The notes under the pieces: generated by a model
Told to the model about the DNA's origin: nothing
Databases searched by the model: none
What the model saw: the letters and a program-made list of their open reading frames with translations, nothing else
Program-made: the position numbers and the translations under genes
Assembly: GCF_004305975.1 (NCBI RefSeq)
Contig: NZ_BHZI01000008.1
Span: forward strand, 1-45,347
Length of the DNA: 45,347 nucleotides
Origin: Streptomyces otsuchiensis
GTDB lineage: Bacteria > Actinomycetota > Actinomycetes > Streptomycetales > Streptomycetaceae
Direction: 5' to 3'
Shown here: positions 6,131 to 13,566 of the stretch, piece by piece
How the letters are laid out: each line of letters begins with the position of its first letter
Numbering within the stretch: position 1 is the stretch's first letter

Positions 6131-6693
6131 GTGAACCGCACATCCTGTTGAGCGGCGAAACGCTCGCTCTCGCAATGCCCCGCGCGGACATGCTGCCCGA
6201 GTACCACAAGTGGGAGAACGACCCCGCAACGATCCTGGGGTACGGAAACCAGTGGGCGCAGGCGTGGGAGGTTCGCGCCGCCGGGTACGAGCGGCAGCGC
6301 GGGAACGACCGCTTCCAGCAGTTCGAGGTGGTCCGGCTGGACGACGGTACGCCCGTAGGAATGACGATTCTGGAAGTCAACACGTACGTGCGCACCGCTG
6401 AGTTCGTGATGGTCCTCGCCCCCGCCGAGCGCGGGAAGGGCCACGCAGCGGAGGCGACTCGCCTAACGCTGGACTGGGCGTTTCACCTTGCCCATCTGCG
6501 GGCGGTCTGGCTCAAGGTGCTGGAGCCCAACAAGGCCGGAATCAGCGCGTACGAGAAGGCGGGGTTCCGGTCGGCTGGTCGGCTCCGCCGCTCGGGGTTC
6601 TGGCTCGGGAAGCCCGTAGACGAACTGATCATGGACGCGGTACCCGAGGACTTCCCCGAACCTTCCGCCGTCGCCGCGACGTTCGGCGACTGA
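6127..6693 (+). CDS. GNAT acetyltransferase of the lasso cluster
   Basis: 188 residues, starting at the GTG that overlaps the peptidase stop by 4 bases. It has the GNAT acetyl-CoA signature: strand VMVLAPAE followed by RGKGHAAEA (R/QxxGxG/A form), and the C-terminal AYEKAGFRSAGRLRRSG typical of RimJ/RimL-like members. In the albusnodin system an acetyltransferase of this kind acetylates a lysine of the lasso peptide. With strict gene coupling and a single core lysine (Lys10), the same role is inferred here. A self-resistance role by acetylating the mature peptide is an alternative. Confidence 0.88.
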   Translation: MSEPHILLSGETLALAMPRADMLPEYHKWENDPATILGYGNQWAQAWEVRAAGYERQRGNDRFQQFEVVRLDDGTPVGMTILEVNTYVRTAEFVMVLAPAERGKGHAAEATRLTLDWAFHLAHLRAVWLKVLEPNKAGISAYEKAGFRSAGRLRRSGFWLGKPVDELIMDAVPEDFPEPSAVAATFGD

Positions 6694-6722
6694 CACAGTC
6701 GTCACGTAGGAGCTTGCTCGTT

Positions 6723-6796
6723 TTCCCCGCTGCGGAAGGGCGGACGGGCACTCTCCTCCCCACTACGGTCCCGCACGAAGGTTCCCCGCTGCGGAA
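6723..6796 (+). repeat. Two copies of a 15-bp repeat after the lasso cluster
   Basis: The 15-mer ttccccgctgcggaa occurs at 6723-6737 and 6782-6796, 59 bp apart. The second copy is extended to GGTTCC...GGAACC, which can form a small hairpin. The repeats follow the acetyltransferase stop (6693), so a terminator or protein-binding role is possible. The period is close to CRISPR spacing, but the repeat is too short and has only two copies. Confidence 0.45.
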
Positions 6797-6830
6797 CCGT
6801 GAAGACGTGTCCTTCGTCGCGGAGCAGTTT

Positions 6831-7490
6831 TCACCGGGCGAACCGGTAGCCGCCGCACACCGCTTGCCCAACTTTCGGAGGTGCGCCTCGATTGCTCGTC
6901 CCAGCTCTGCGGACCTCACACGAAGATCCGCCAACGAGGTCGGTTGTTCGTTGCCGGTGCAGGTTGATGACAGCCAGGGTGTGATGCCGCATCCACCCGG
7001 GCGCAACTCGTCGCAGCCGTTGAAGAGCCTTGACCGCTTCCTCCACATGTCCCAAGTCCGTGTGAGCGCGGGCGATATCCAACAGGAGCCACGTCCGCCA
7101 AGACGGTGGCGTGTCCGCAGAGAGGCGCATTCCCCCTGCCCAAACGGAGGGCTTCCTCCGGGTGGCCGTACTGGACAGCGAGCCGAGCTCTCTCGATTCT
7201 CACGGACGACCGATTGAATACAGATACCATCCTGCTGTCCTCCGACGGAGGAAGCTCCGAGAGGCGGCCAGTAGCCGATTCCGCCGCGAGCATCGTCTCG
7301 TTGGCCGTGTCGTAGCTTCCGGATCGCGCGGCGGATGTGGCGGCGGACATCACGAGGTCGCCCCACACCCGCAACCCTTCGGCGGTCTCCCCGCGTCCTT
7401 GCTCCACCTGATCCGAGGCGCGCACCGCGATCAACTCGGCATCGTCGAGAGCGTTCTGGCGTTGGTAGTTCCATATTCGTGCTCGTCGGG
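6831..7490 (-). pseudogene. Degraded TPR-type XRE regulator, C-terminal part
   Basis: On the minus strand one frame gives DQVEQGRGETAEGLRVWGDL, SGSYDTANETMLAAESATGR and YGHPEEALRLGRG, the TPR region of a common Streptomyces regulator family. One extra base in a gggggaatg run (near 7130) shifts the frame, and the family sequence goes on in the next frame as MRLSADTPPSWRTWLLLDIA, LGHVEEAVKALQ and VAPGWMRHHTLAV. The expected C-terminal end is replaced by the inverted-duplication arm at 6832-6934. The N-terminal HTH half is absent. It is clearly non-functional as a full regulator. Confidence 0.7.
6832..6934 (-). repeat. Right arm of the diverged inverted duplication
   Basis: Reverse complement aligns with 2521-2613. 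It retains LADLRVRSAELGRAIEAHLR in the frame matching the small gene at 2433-2588, but the GTGA start/stop junction of the left copy has become GTGT, so neither the small gene nor its downstream neighbour is preserved. It is joined to the truncated TPR pseudogene, marking an old recombination junction. Confidence 0.65.
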
Positions 7491-7558
7491 AGGTGTCAGC
7501 ATCCGAACGGCCTGGCGTCCCACGCGTGCCCAGTGCCGCGTGCCGCCGTGCCGCCGCT

Positions 7559-8389
7559 TCAGTCGGTGGCCGGTTGCGGGGGCCAGGGGCCCCAGGCGTC
7601 CATGAAGGAGCCGCCGAGGAGTGGGGTGCCTGGGCGGGCCCAGCCGGGGTCGTCGGGGGTGATCACCGCGTCCGCGTACTGCTCGGCGTCGTCCTGCGGG
7701 TGGTAGCCGATCTGCCGACCCCGGGTGAGGTCGAGGACGGCGCGGGTGTTGGCGGAGACGCCGTTGACGACGGTGTGTCCGACCTCGGTGGCGGTGAGGG
7801 AGGCGTGGACCAGGCGGGCACAGTCGTCCGGGCTCAGCCAGATCGACAGCTCGCGGGCGTTGCGGGGCCGTGCGTAGCAGGCGCCGATCCGCAGCGAGAC
7901 GGTCTCGATGCCGCAGCGGTCCCAGTAGAGCTGCGCCAGGTCCTCACCGGCGCACTTGGTGAGGCCGTAGAAGGTGTCGGGCCGGTGCGGTACGTCGGTG
8001 CCGATCGGCGGCTGTCCGGGGCCGGGGCAGCGGGTGAAGCCCACGGCGTGGTTGCTGGAGGCGAGGACGACCCGTGGTACGGCCTCCTGCCGGACCGCCT
8101 CGTAGAGGTGGTAGCCGCCGAGGATGTTGTTGCGCACCATTTCCGGGAAGTCGCGCTCCCCGGGGTGCGCCGCCAGGTGCACGACCGCGTCCGTCCCGCG
8201 CACCGCCTCGCGCAGGGCGGACTCGTCGTCCAGCGGCGCGGTGACCGCGTCCGGTTCGCCGGGGACCGGGAGCCGGTCCAGCAGTCTCAGTCGCCAGCCC
8301 AGGGCCGGGAGGCGTTCGCGCAGCATCGTTCCGATCCGGCCGGTGGCACCGGTCAGCAGAACGGTGGGGGAGGTGTCGGGCCCGGTCAT
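7559..8389 (-). CDS. NAD-dependent epimerase/dehydratase, uronate dehydrogenase-like
   Basis: 276 residues. An N-terminal Rossmann motif TGATGRIG (about residues 14-21) is followed by VVHLAAHPGE, SSNHAVGFT and the catalytic Y-x-x-x-K as YGLTK. The combination SSNH...YGxxK and the short length fit the uronate dehydrogenase branch of the extended SDR family, which oxidises uronic acids to lactones with NAD. The start is the ATG after GAGGAGCGAG; the frame continues further upstream without support. It is divergent from the NCS2 permease gene. Substrate assignment is by family resemblance only. Confidence 0.8.
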   Translation of the reverse strand: MTGPDTSPTVLLTGATGRIGTMLRERLPALGWRLRLLDRLPVPGEPDAVTAPLDDESALREAVRGTDAVVHLAAHPGERDFPEMVRNNILGGYHLYEAVRQEAVPRVVLASSNHAVGFTRCPGPGQPPIGTDVPHRPDTFYGLTKCAGEDLAQLYWDRCGIETVSLRIGACYARPRNARELSIWLSPDDCARLVHASLTATEVGHTVVNGVSANTRAVLDLTRGRQIGYHPQDDAEQYADAVITPDDPGWARPGTPLLGGSFMDAWGPWPPQPATD

Positions 8390-8645
8390 CTCGCTCCTCG
8401 GCTGCGGGGTGGGCCCGCCGCCCGCCGCGCCCGGTCGTGCCGGAGGCCGGAGGAGGCCCGCCGGGAGTGATGCCCGCCACCGCGCGGGGCGCAAACAGCG
8501 GCGCGCCGGTAACGTCCTGGTTTCCGCGGCGGCCCCCGGCTGGGCGTACCCGCGCCGGTCAGGCAGAATGCGCCACGTTGAGTCACGTACCGCCTTGTTC
8601 AAGCCGTCCCGGCCGTCGGTCCGGGCACTCTCCGTGAGGATGTCC

Positions 8646-10085
8646 ATGAGCACCACCGAAGTCGACGCCGGCGGCGGCAAGTCCGCCTCCGGTGCCAGCC
8701 GTCTCGACGCGTTCTTCCAGATATCGGAACGCGGCTCCACCGTCGGGCGGGAGATTCGCGGTGGCCTGGTCACCTTCTTCACCATGGCGTACATCCTGGT
8801 GCTGAACCCGGTGATCCTCGGTGGGACCACCGACGTCAACGGCGATCAGCTGGAGGTGGCGCAGCTGGTCACCGTCACCGCGCTGGTGGCGGCGGTGATG
8901 ACGCTGCTGATGGGTGTCACCGCCAACCTGCCGATCGCGTTGGCGGCCGGGCTCGGCCTCAACGCCATGGTGGCCTACGGTCTGGCGCCGATCATGACGT
9001 GGCCGGAGGCGATGGGCCTGGTGGTGCTGGAGGGGCTGCTGATCTGCGCGCTGGCCGTCACCGGCCTGCGGGAGAAGGTCATGCAGGCCATCCCGATGCC
9101 GGTGAAGCAGGCCATCGGGGTCGGTATCGGGCTGTTCATCGCCTTCATCGGCGTGATCAACGCCGGCTTCGCCGGTCCCGGCGACGGCACCCCGGTGACC
9201 CTGGGGGACGGCGGCGCACTGCGCGGCTGGCCGGTGCTGGTGTTCTGCCTCGGTGTGCTGCTGACCTTCACGCTGCTGGCGCGGAAGGTGAAGGGCGCCA
9301 TCCTGATCAGCATCGTCGCGATGACGGTGCTCGCGGTGATCATCAACACCGTCGCGGACGACGTGCAGTGGGGGCTGACCACGCCGGAGCTGCCGGGCGG
9401 GATCTCCGACATCGTCGCGGCGCCGGACTTCGGTCTCGTAGGGGCGTTCAGCCTGTTCGGAGCCTTCGGGCAGATCAGCGTGATCACCGTGGTGCTGCTG
9501 ATCTTCACCCTTTTCCTCACCGACTTCTTCGACACCATGGGCACGGCCGTCGCGGTGACCAACGAGGCCGGTCTGCTGGAGGACGGCCGTCCGCCGCGGC
9601 TGGGCCGGCTGCTCTTCGTGGACGGTCTGGCCACGGTCGGCGGTGGCGCGTGCTCCGCCTCCTCGAACACCGCCTACATCGAGTCCGCGTCCGGTGTCGG
9701 CGAGGGGGCACGTACCGGCCTGGCCAACATCGTGACCGGTGGACTCTTCGCGCTGGCGCTGTTCTTCGCCCCGCTGGCGTCGGCGGTGCCCGCGCAGGCG
9801 GCGTCCCCGGCGCTGGTCGTGGTCGGCTTCCTGATGATGACGCAGGTCGCGGGCATCGACTGGAAGTCCTACGACCTGGCGATCCCGGCCTTCGTGATCA
9901 TCGCGGTGATGCCGTTCACGTACTCCATCACCAACGGCATCGGTGCGGGCTTCATCGCCTATGTCGTGGTCAAGGCGGCGATGGGCCGTACCCGCGAGGT
10001 GCACTGGCTGATGTGGGTGACCGCGGCGATGTTCCTGGTGTACTTCGCCATCGACCCGATCGAGCAGGTCCTCGGCATCCGCTGA
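8646..10085 (+). CDS. NCS2-family purine permease (AzgA/PbuG-like)
   Basis: 479 residues with 12-14 hydrophobic segments. Family marks are GGLVTFFTMAYILVLNPVIL near the N terminus, LPIALAAGLGLNAMVAYG, the conserved TDFFDTMGT motif and the SASSNTAYIESASGVGEGAR motif, all typical of the AzgA-like branch that imports adenine, guanine or hypoxanthine with protons. The ATG at 8646 was preferred over that at 8640 because GAGGA lies 5 bases upstream of the former. The 256-bp gap before it (from 8390) is shared with the divergent dehydrogenase. A strong terminator follows. Confidence 0.93.
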   Translation: MSTTEVDAGGGKSASGASRLDAFFQISERGSTVGREIRGGLVTFFTMAYILVLNPVILGGTTDVNGDQLEVAQLVTVTALVAAVMTLLMGVTANLPIALAAGLGLNAMVAYGLAPIMTWPEAMGLVVLEGLLICALAVTGLREKVMQAIPMPVKQAIGVGIGLFIAFIGVINAGFAGPGDGTPVTLGDGGALRGWPVLVFCLGVLLTFTLLARKVKGAILISIVAMTVLAVIINTVADDVQWGLTTPELPGGISDIVAAPDFGLVGAFSLFGAFGQISVITVVLLIFTLFLTDFFDTMGTAVAVTNEAGLLEDGRPPRLGRLLFVDGLATVGGGACSASSNTAYIESASGVGEGARTGLANIVTGGLFALALFFAPLASAVPAQAASPALVVVGFLMMTQVAGIDWKSYDLAIPAFVIIAVMPFTYSITNGIGAGFIAYVVVKAAMGRTREVHWLMWVTAAMFLVYFAIDPIEQVLGIR

Positions 10086-10096
10086 CACGCACCGCT

Positions 10097-10152
10097 GAGA
10101 CGGCGGCGGGCGGTCTCCCATCGATCGACGGGGGACCGCCCGCCGCCGTCTC
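10097..10152. terminator. Long bidirectional hairpin terminator
   Basis: About 20 bp of near-perfect stem: GAGACGGCGGCGGGCGGTC pairs with GACCGCCCGCCGCCGTCTC around a short loop containing atcgatcg. It lies between the NCS2 gene and the convergent SLC13 gene. Confidence 0.85.
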
Positions 10153-10187
10153 GCGGTACGCCGGTCTGCCGACGTCCACCGGACGGG

Positions 10188-11708
10188 TCAGAGCGTGATG
10201 CCTAGCACCAGCGCGCCCAGGGTGTAGACACCCAGCGTCACGACGACGATCGCCATGATGTTGAGCAGCGCCCCGCCGCGCACCATTTGGCCGATGGTGA
10301 CGTGTCCCGATCCGAAGACGATGGCGTTGGGCGGGGTGGCCACCGGGAGCATGAAGGCGCAGGTGGCCGCGAGGGCCACGGGAACCACGAGGAGCATCGG
10401 GTCCAGGCCCAGCCCCAGTGCGACTCCTCCCATGATGGGAAGGAAGGTCGCGGCGGTGGCGGTGTTGCTGGTCAGTTCCGTCAGGAACAGCACCAGCGCG
10501 ACGATGGCGATGACCAGCAGCACGACGGGGATGGCGTCCAGCCCCGTGACCTGCTCGCCCACCCAGGCGCTGAGGCCGCTCGCGCCGAACTGCGAGGACA
10601 GCGCCAGGCCGCCGCCGAAGAGCAGCAGGATGCCCCACGGCAGCTCCTTGGTGTCCTCCCAGACCAGGACGCGGCGCGAGTTGTCACGGTCGGCCGGCAG
10701 CATGAACAGCAGGATCGCGGCGGTGACAGCCACGCCGGCGTCGCCGAAGCGGGCCGGCCACTCCCACACATCGTCCAGTTGCGGCACGACCACCCAGGAG
10801 ACCGCGGCCAGGGTGAACACGGCGAGCACCGTCTTCTCCGCGTGGCTCATCGGCCCGAGGTCACGCTTGCGCTCCGCGATCATCTCCCGGCCCCCCGGGA
10901 TGTCGGTGATCGTGGGCCTGAAGACGATCTTGGTGAGGACGAACCAGGCGATCACCAGGAAGACCGCCGCCAGCGGGACACCGAAGAGCATCCACTGGAA
11001 GAAACCGATGTTGATGTCGTGCTCGCTGCTGAGGTACTCACGCAGGAACGCGTTGGGAGGGGTCCCGATGACCGTGCCGAGCGATCCGATGGACGCGGCG
11101 TACGCGATGCCGAGCATCAGCGCCGTGGCGAAGTTCGGGTCGCGCCGCCCGTCGCCCAGTTGGGCGACCAGGCCGAGCACCGCCACACCGATGGGCAGCA
11201 TCATCACGGCGGTCGCCGTGTTCGAGATCCACATGGAGAGCAGACCGGTGGCGATCATGAATCCCGCGATCATCCGGACCGGACTGGTGCCCACCAGCAG
11301 GACGGTCGCCAGCGCGAACCGGGTGTGCAGGTTCCAGCGCTGCATCGCGACGGCGAGAATGAACCCTCCCATGAACAGGAAGATCGTCTCGCTGGCATAG
11401 GGAGGCGCCACCTCGGAGAGGGGGGCGTTGCCCAGCAGAGGGAAGAGGATCAGCGGCATCAGCGCGGTGGCCGGCAGGGGGATGGCCTCGGTCATCCACC
11501 AGACGGCCATCAGCGTGGCGACGGCCGCCACGTTCTTCCCGTCCGCGGAGAGTGAGTCGGGGGCGATCAGCCGAACGGCGACGGCCAGGACGACGCCGAG
11601 GCCCAATCCGATCCACTGGCGGGGGAGCACCTTCGGGGCGGCGGAGCCGGCCGTCCCGTCTCGGGGCGGCTGAGGCTCTGTGGCCTTGTCTATCTGGGAT
11701 TGCGACAC
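10188..11708 (-). CDS. SLC13/DASS-family anion symporter
   Basis: 506 residues starting at a GTG preceded by AAGGGTG. After a polar N terminus (about 30 residues) there are 11-13 hydrophobic segments. DASS hallmarks are visible: WWMTEAIPLPATALMPLILF, the SNTATAVMMLPI motif, ASIGSLGTVIGTPPNAF (first SNT/GTPPN hairpin), and a second set near the C terminus (LTELTSNTATAATFLPI and MLPVATPPNAIVFGSG). This family imports di- and tricarboxylates, or sulfate in some members, with sodium. The substrate cannot be read from the sequence. Minus strand, apparently single. Confidence 0.92.
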   Translation of the reverse strand: MSQSQIDKATEPQPPRDGTAGSAAPKVLPRQWIGLGLGVVLAVAVRLIAPDSLSADGKNVAAVATLMAVWWMTEAIPLPATALMPLILFPLLGNAPLSEVAPPYASETIFLFMGGFILAVAMQRWNLHTRFALATVLLVGTSPVRMIAGFMIATGLLSMWISNTATAVMMLPIGVAVLGLVAQLGDGRRDPNFATALMLGIAYAASIGSLGTVIGTPPNAFLREYLSSEHDINIGFFQWMLFGVPLAAVFLVIAWFVLTKIVFRPTITDIPGGREMIAERKRDLGPMSHAEKTVLAVFTLAAVSWVVVPQLDDVWEWPARFGDAGVAVTAAILLFMLPADRDNSRRVLVWEDTKELPWGILLLFGGGLALSSQFGASGLSAWVGEQVTGLDAIPVVLLVIAIVALVLFLTELTSNTATAATFLPIMGGVALGLGLDPMLLVVPVALAATCAFMLPVATPPNAIVFGSGHVTIGQMVRGGALLNIMAIVVVTLGVYTLGALVLGITL

Positions 11709-11768
11709 GGATTCACCCTTGGTTGGTTTTCAGCCGTGCCAACCTCCCATCCGACGGTGCCCGTAGCA

Positions 11769-11850
11769 AGCACCTGCACCAGCACCTGCACCAGCACCGG
11801 TGTCAGTACCTGCACCGGTGTCAGTACCGGTACCGGCACCTTCGGTTGCC
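11769..11850. repeat. Hexamer-based tandem repeat
   Basis: About 82 bp built from 6-bp units: agcacctgcacc twice, then agcaccggtgtc, then 18-bp variants agtacctgcaccggtgtc and agtaccggtaccggcacc. It lies between the ectD stop and the SLC13 start. All unit lengths are multiples of three, yet no surrounding frame looks like a gene, so it is treated as noncoding and probably length-variable. Confidence 0.75.
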
Positions 11851-11909
11851 GGACGCCGCGCGGGCGGTGCCGGGTCCTCGGCCCCGCACACGCGGCGTCC
11901 GGCCCCCGG

Positions 11910-12809
11910 TCAGCTCACCGGGGTGAAGTCACGCGCCCCGATGTACTCGGGGCGGCGGACCGGCGCGGCGAAGGGTTCCACCGCTTCGTTCTCGACGCTG
12001 TTGAAGACGACGAAGACGTTGCTGCGCGGGTACGGGGTGATGTTGTCGCCCGAGCCGTGCATGGCGTTGCAGTCGAACCAGGTCGCCGAGCCGGGCTTCC
12101 CGGTGAACAGCCGGATGCTGTGGTCCTGCGCCATCCGGGTCAGCTGCTCGTCGGACGGGATACCCGCGTCCTGCATCTGGAGCGACCGCTTGTAGTTGTC
12201 CTCGGGGGTGGCGCCCGCGCAGCCGAGGAAGGTCTTGTGCGACCCCGGCATGATCATCAGGCCGCCGTTGGTCGTGTAGTTCTCGGTCAGGGCGATCGAC
12301 ACCGAGACGGCGCGCATGTGCGGCAGGCCGTCCTCGGCGTGCCAGGTCTCGAAGTCGGAGTGCCAGTAGAAACCGGAGGCTCCGAAGCCCGGCTTCACGT
12401 TGATCCGGCTCTGGTGGACGTACACGTCCGAGCCCAGGATCTGGCGGGCCCGGTCGGCCAGCCGTGGGTCGCGGACCAGCCTCGCGAACACCTCACTGAT
12501 GCGGTGTACCTCGAAGACGGTCCTGATCTGCTGTGACTTCGGCTCGACGATCGAGCGGGGGTCCGCCTTGATCGCGGAATCCGTGGTCAGACGGTCCAGC
12601 TCGCGGTGGTACAGGCCCACCTCGTCGTCGCCGATCAGTTCCTCGACGGCCAGGAAGCCGTCGCGTTCGAAAGCGGCCAGTTCGGCCGCGGGCATCGGTC
12701 CAGCCGCACCGGGCTCGGACCAGACCACCGGGTCCTGGCGCTTGGTGATCATTTCGGAGTCGCCGCGTGTGGGGTACAGGTCGGCGATCTGCGCGGGTGC
12801 GGTCGTCAT
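11910..12809 (-). CDS. ectD: Ectoine hydroxylase
   Basis: 299 residues. EctD is an Fe(II)/2-oxoglutarate dioxygenase that converts ectoine to 5-hydroxyectoine. The family signature is present as FYWHSDFETWHAEDGLPHMR, with the HxD iron ligands in WHSDFE, and the distal His in NAMHGSGDN; QSRINVKPGFGASGFYWHSD is the characteristic EctD stretch. Length is as in characterised EctD proteins. It is the last gene of ectABCD, 170 bp after ectC with a strong hairpin between, so it may be expressed at a lower level or separately. Confidence 0.97.
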   Translation of the reverse strand: MTTAPAQIADLYPTRGDSEMITKRQDPVVWSEPGAAGPMPAAELAAFERDGFLAVEELIGDDEVGLYHRELDRLTTDSAIKADPRSIVEPKSQQIRTVFEVHRISEVFARLVRDPRLADRARQILGSDVYVHQSRINVKPGFGASGFYWHSDFETWHAEDGLPHMRAVSVSIALTENYTTNGGLMIMPGSHKTFLGCAGATPEDNYKRSLQMQDAGIPSDEQLTRMAQDHSIRLFTGKPGSATWFDCNAMHGSGDNITPYPRSNVFVVFNSVENEAVEPFAAPVRRPEYIGARDFTPVS

Positions 12810-12917
12810 GGTGCTGCCATCTCCTCTCGGTCGTCACGCCCCGAATGGATAGGCCCCGACACTCACCACGGCCGCCGGGCGGTGGCTTCCGACCGGCGGA
12901 CCGGGTGATGACCGGTA

Positions 12918-12963
12918 GGCCTGAGCCGGGGGGTACGCGTCAGCGCACCCCCCGGCTCAGGCC
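12918..12963 (-). terminator. Hairpin between ectC and ectD
   Basis: GGCCTGAGCCGGGGGGT pairs with the matching ACCCCCC...CAGGCC arm around a 12-nt loop, 17 bases downstream of the ectC stop. As a terminator it would separate ectABC from ectD, so hydroxylation may be set by read-through or by a promoter in 12810-12917. Confidence 0.7.
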
Positions 12964-12979
12964 CGGGGCCCCGGCTTGC

Positions 12980-13384
12980 TCAGTCCTCCGCGGGCTCCGT
13001 GAGCAGCGGATAGACGCCGTTCTCGTCGTGGTCCTCCCGCCCGGTCACCGGGGGGTTGAAGACGCAGACCACGCGGAAATCGGTCTTGGGACGCAGTGTG
13101 TGCTTCTCATGGCCGTTCAGCAGATACATGGTCCCGGGGCTGATCCAGTGGACCTCCCCGGTCTCGTCGTTGGTGAGTTCCGCCTCACCATCGACACAGA
13201 GCACCGCTTCGATGTGGTTGGCGTACCACATCGAGGTCTCGGTGCCCGCGTAGAGCACCGTTTCGTGCAGCGAGAACCCGACACGCTCCTTGGCCAGGAC
13301 GAGGCGCTTGCTGCGCCAGGTGCCGGAAGCCGACTTCACGTCCCGGTCGGTGCCTTCGATCTCGCTCAGAGAACGGACGATCAC
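12980..13384 (-). CDS. ectC: L-ectoine synthase
   Basis: 134 residues, cupin fold. EctC closes N-gamma-acetyl-diaminobutyrate to ectoine. Visible marks: [15 protein letters not shown] at the start (EctC proteins begin MIVR), [20 protein letters not shown] with the metal-binding region, and [20 protein letters not shown] near the end. The GTG at 13384 was chosen because it aligns with the MIVR start; the frame runs further upstream but that part is not EctC-like. Confidence 0.97.
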   Translation of the reverse strand: MIVRSLSEIEGTDRDVKSASGTWRSKRLVLAKERVGFSLHETVLYAGTETSMWYANHIEAVLCVDGEAELTNDETGEVHWISPGTMYLLNGHEKHTLRPKTDFRVVCVFNPPVTGREDHDENGVYPLLTEPAED

Positions 13385-13485
13385 TTCTTCACGGTGCCTT
13401 CCTGCGAGCCGTCCGGCAAGTGGCGGGAGGTTACGTCTCCCGCACTTCTCCATCGGACGGTTGCGCGGTCGTTACGTTGGGTTCA

Positions 13486-13512
13486 CCGGCGCACGCCCTG
13501 CGCGTGCGCCGG
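13486..13512 (-). terminator. Hairpin between ectB and ectC
   Basis: CCGGCGCACGC pairs with GCGTGCGCCGG around a 5-nt loop in the 182-bp gap after ectB. A second smaller stem (GGCGGA/TCCGCC, about 13532-13555) lies closer to the ectB stop. Their presence suggests mRNA processing or polarity control inside the operon. Confidence 0.55.
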
Positions 13513-13566
13513 AGTGGCCGGATCGGGGGCCGGCGGACCGTGGGGATCCGCCGACCCGACGGCGCG

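Noticed and set aside
6723-6796. Second CRISPR array
   Set aside because: Two copies of a 15-mer with 44 bp between do not resemble the 29-mer repeat; only a short repeat pair.
11769-11850. CRISPR or coding repeat in the hexamer array
   Set aside because: No unique spacers, and no gene frame with start, ribosome binding site and codon bias covers it.
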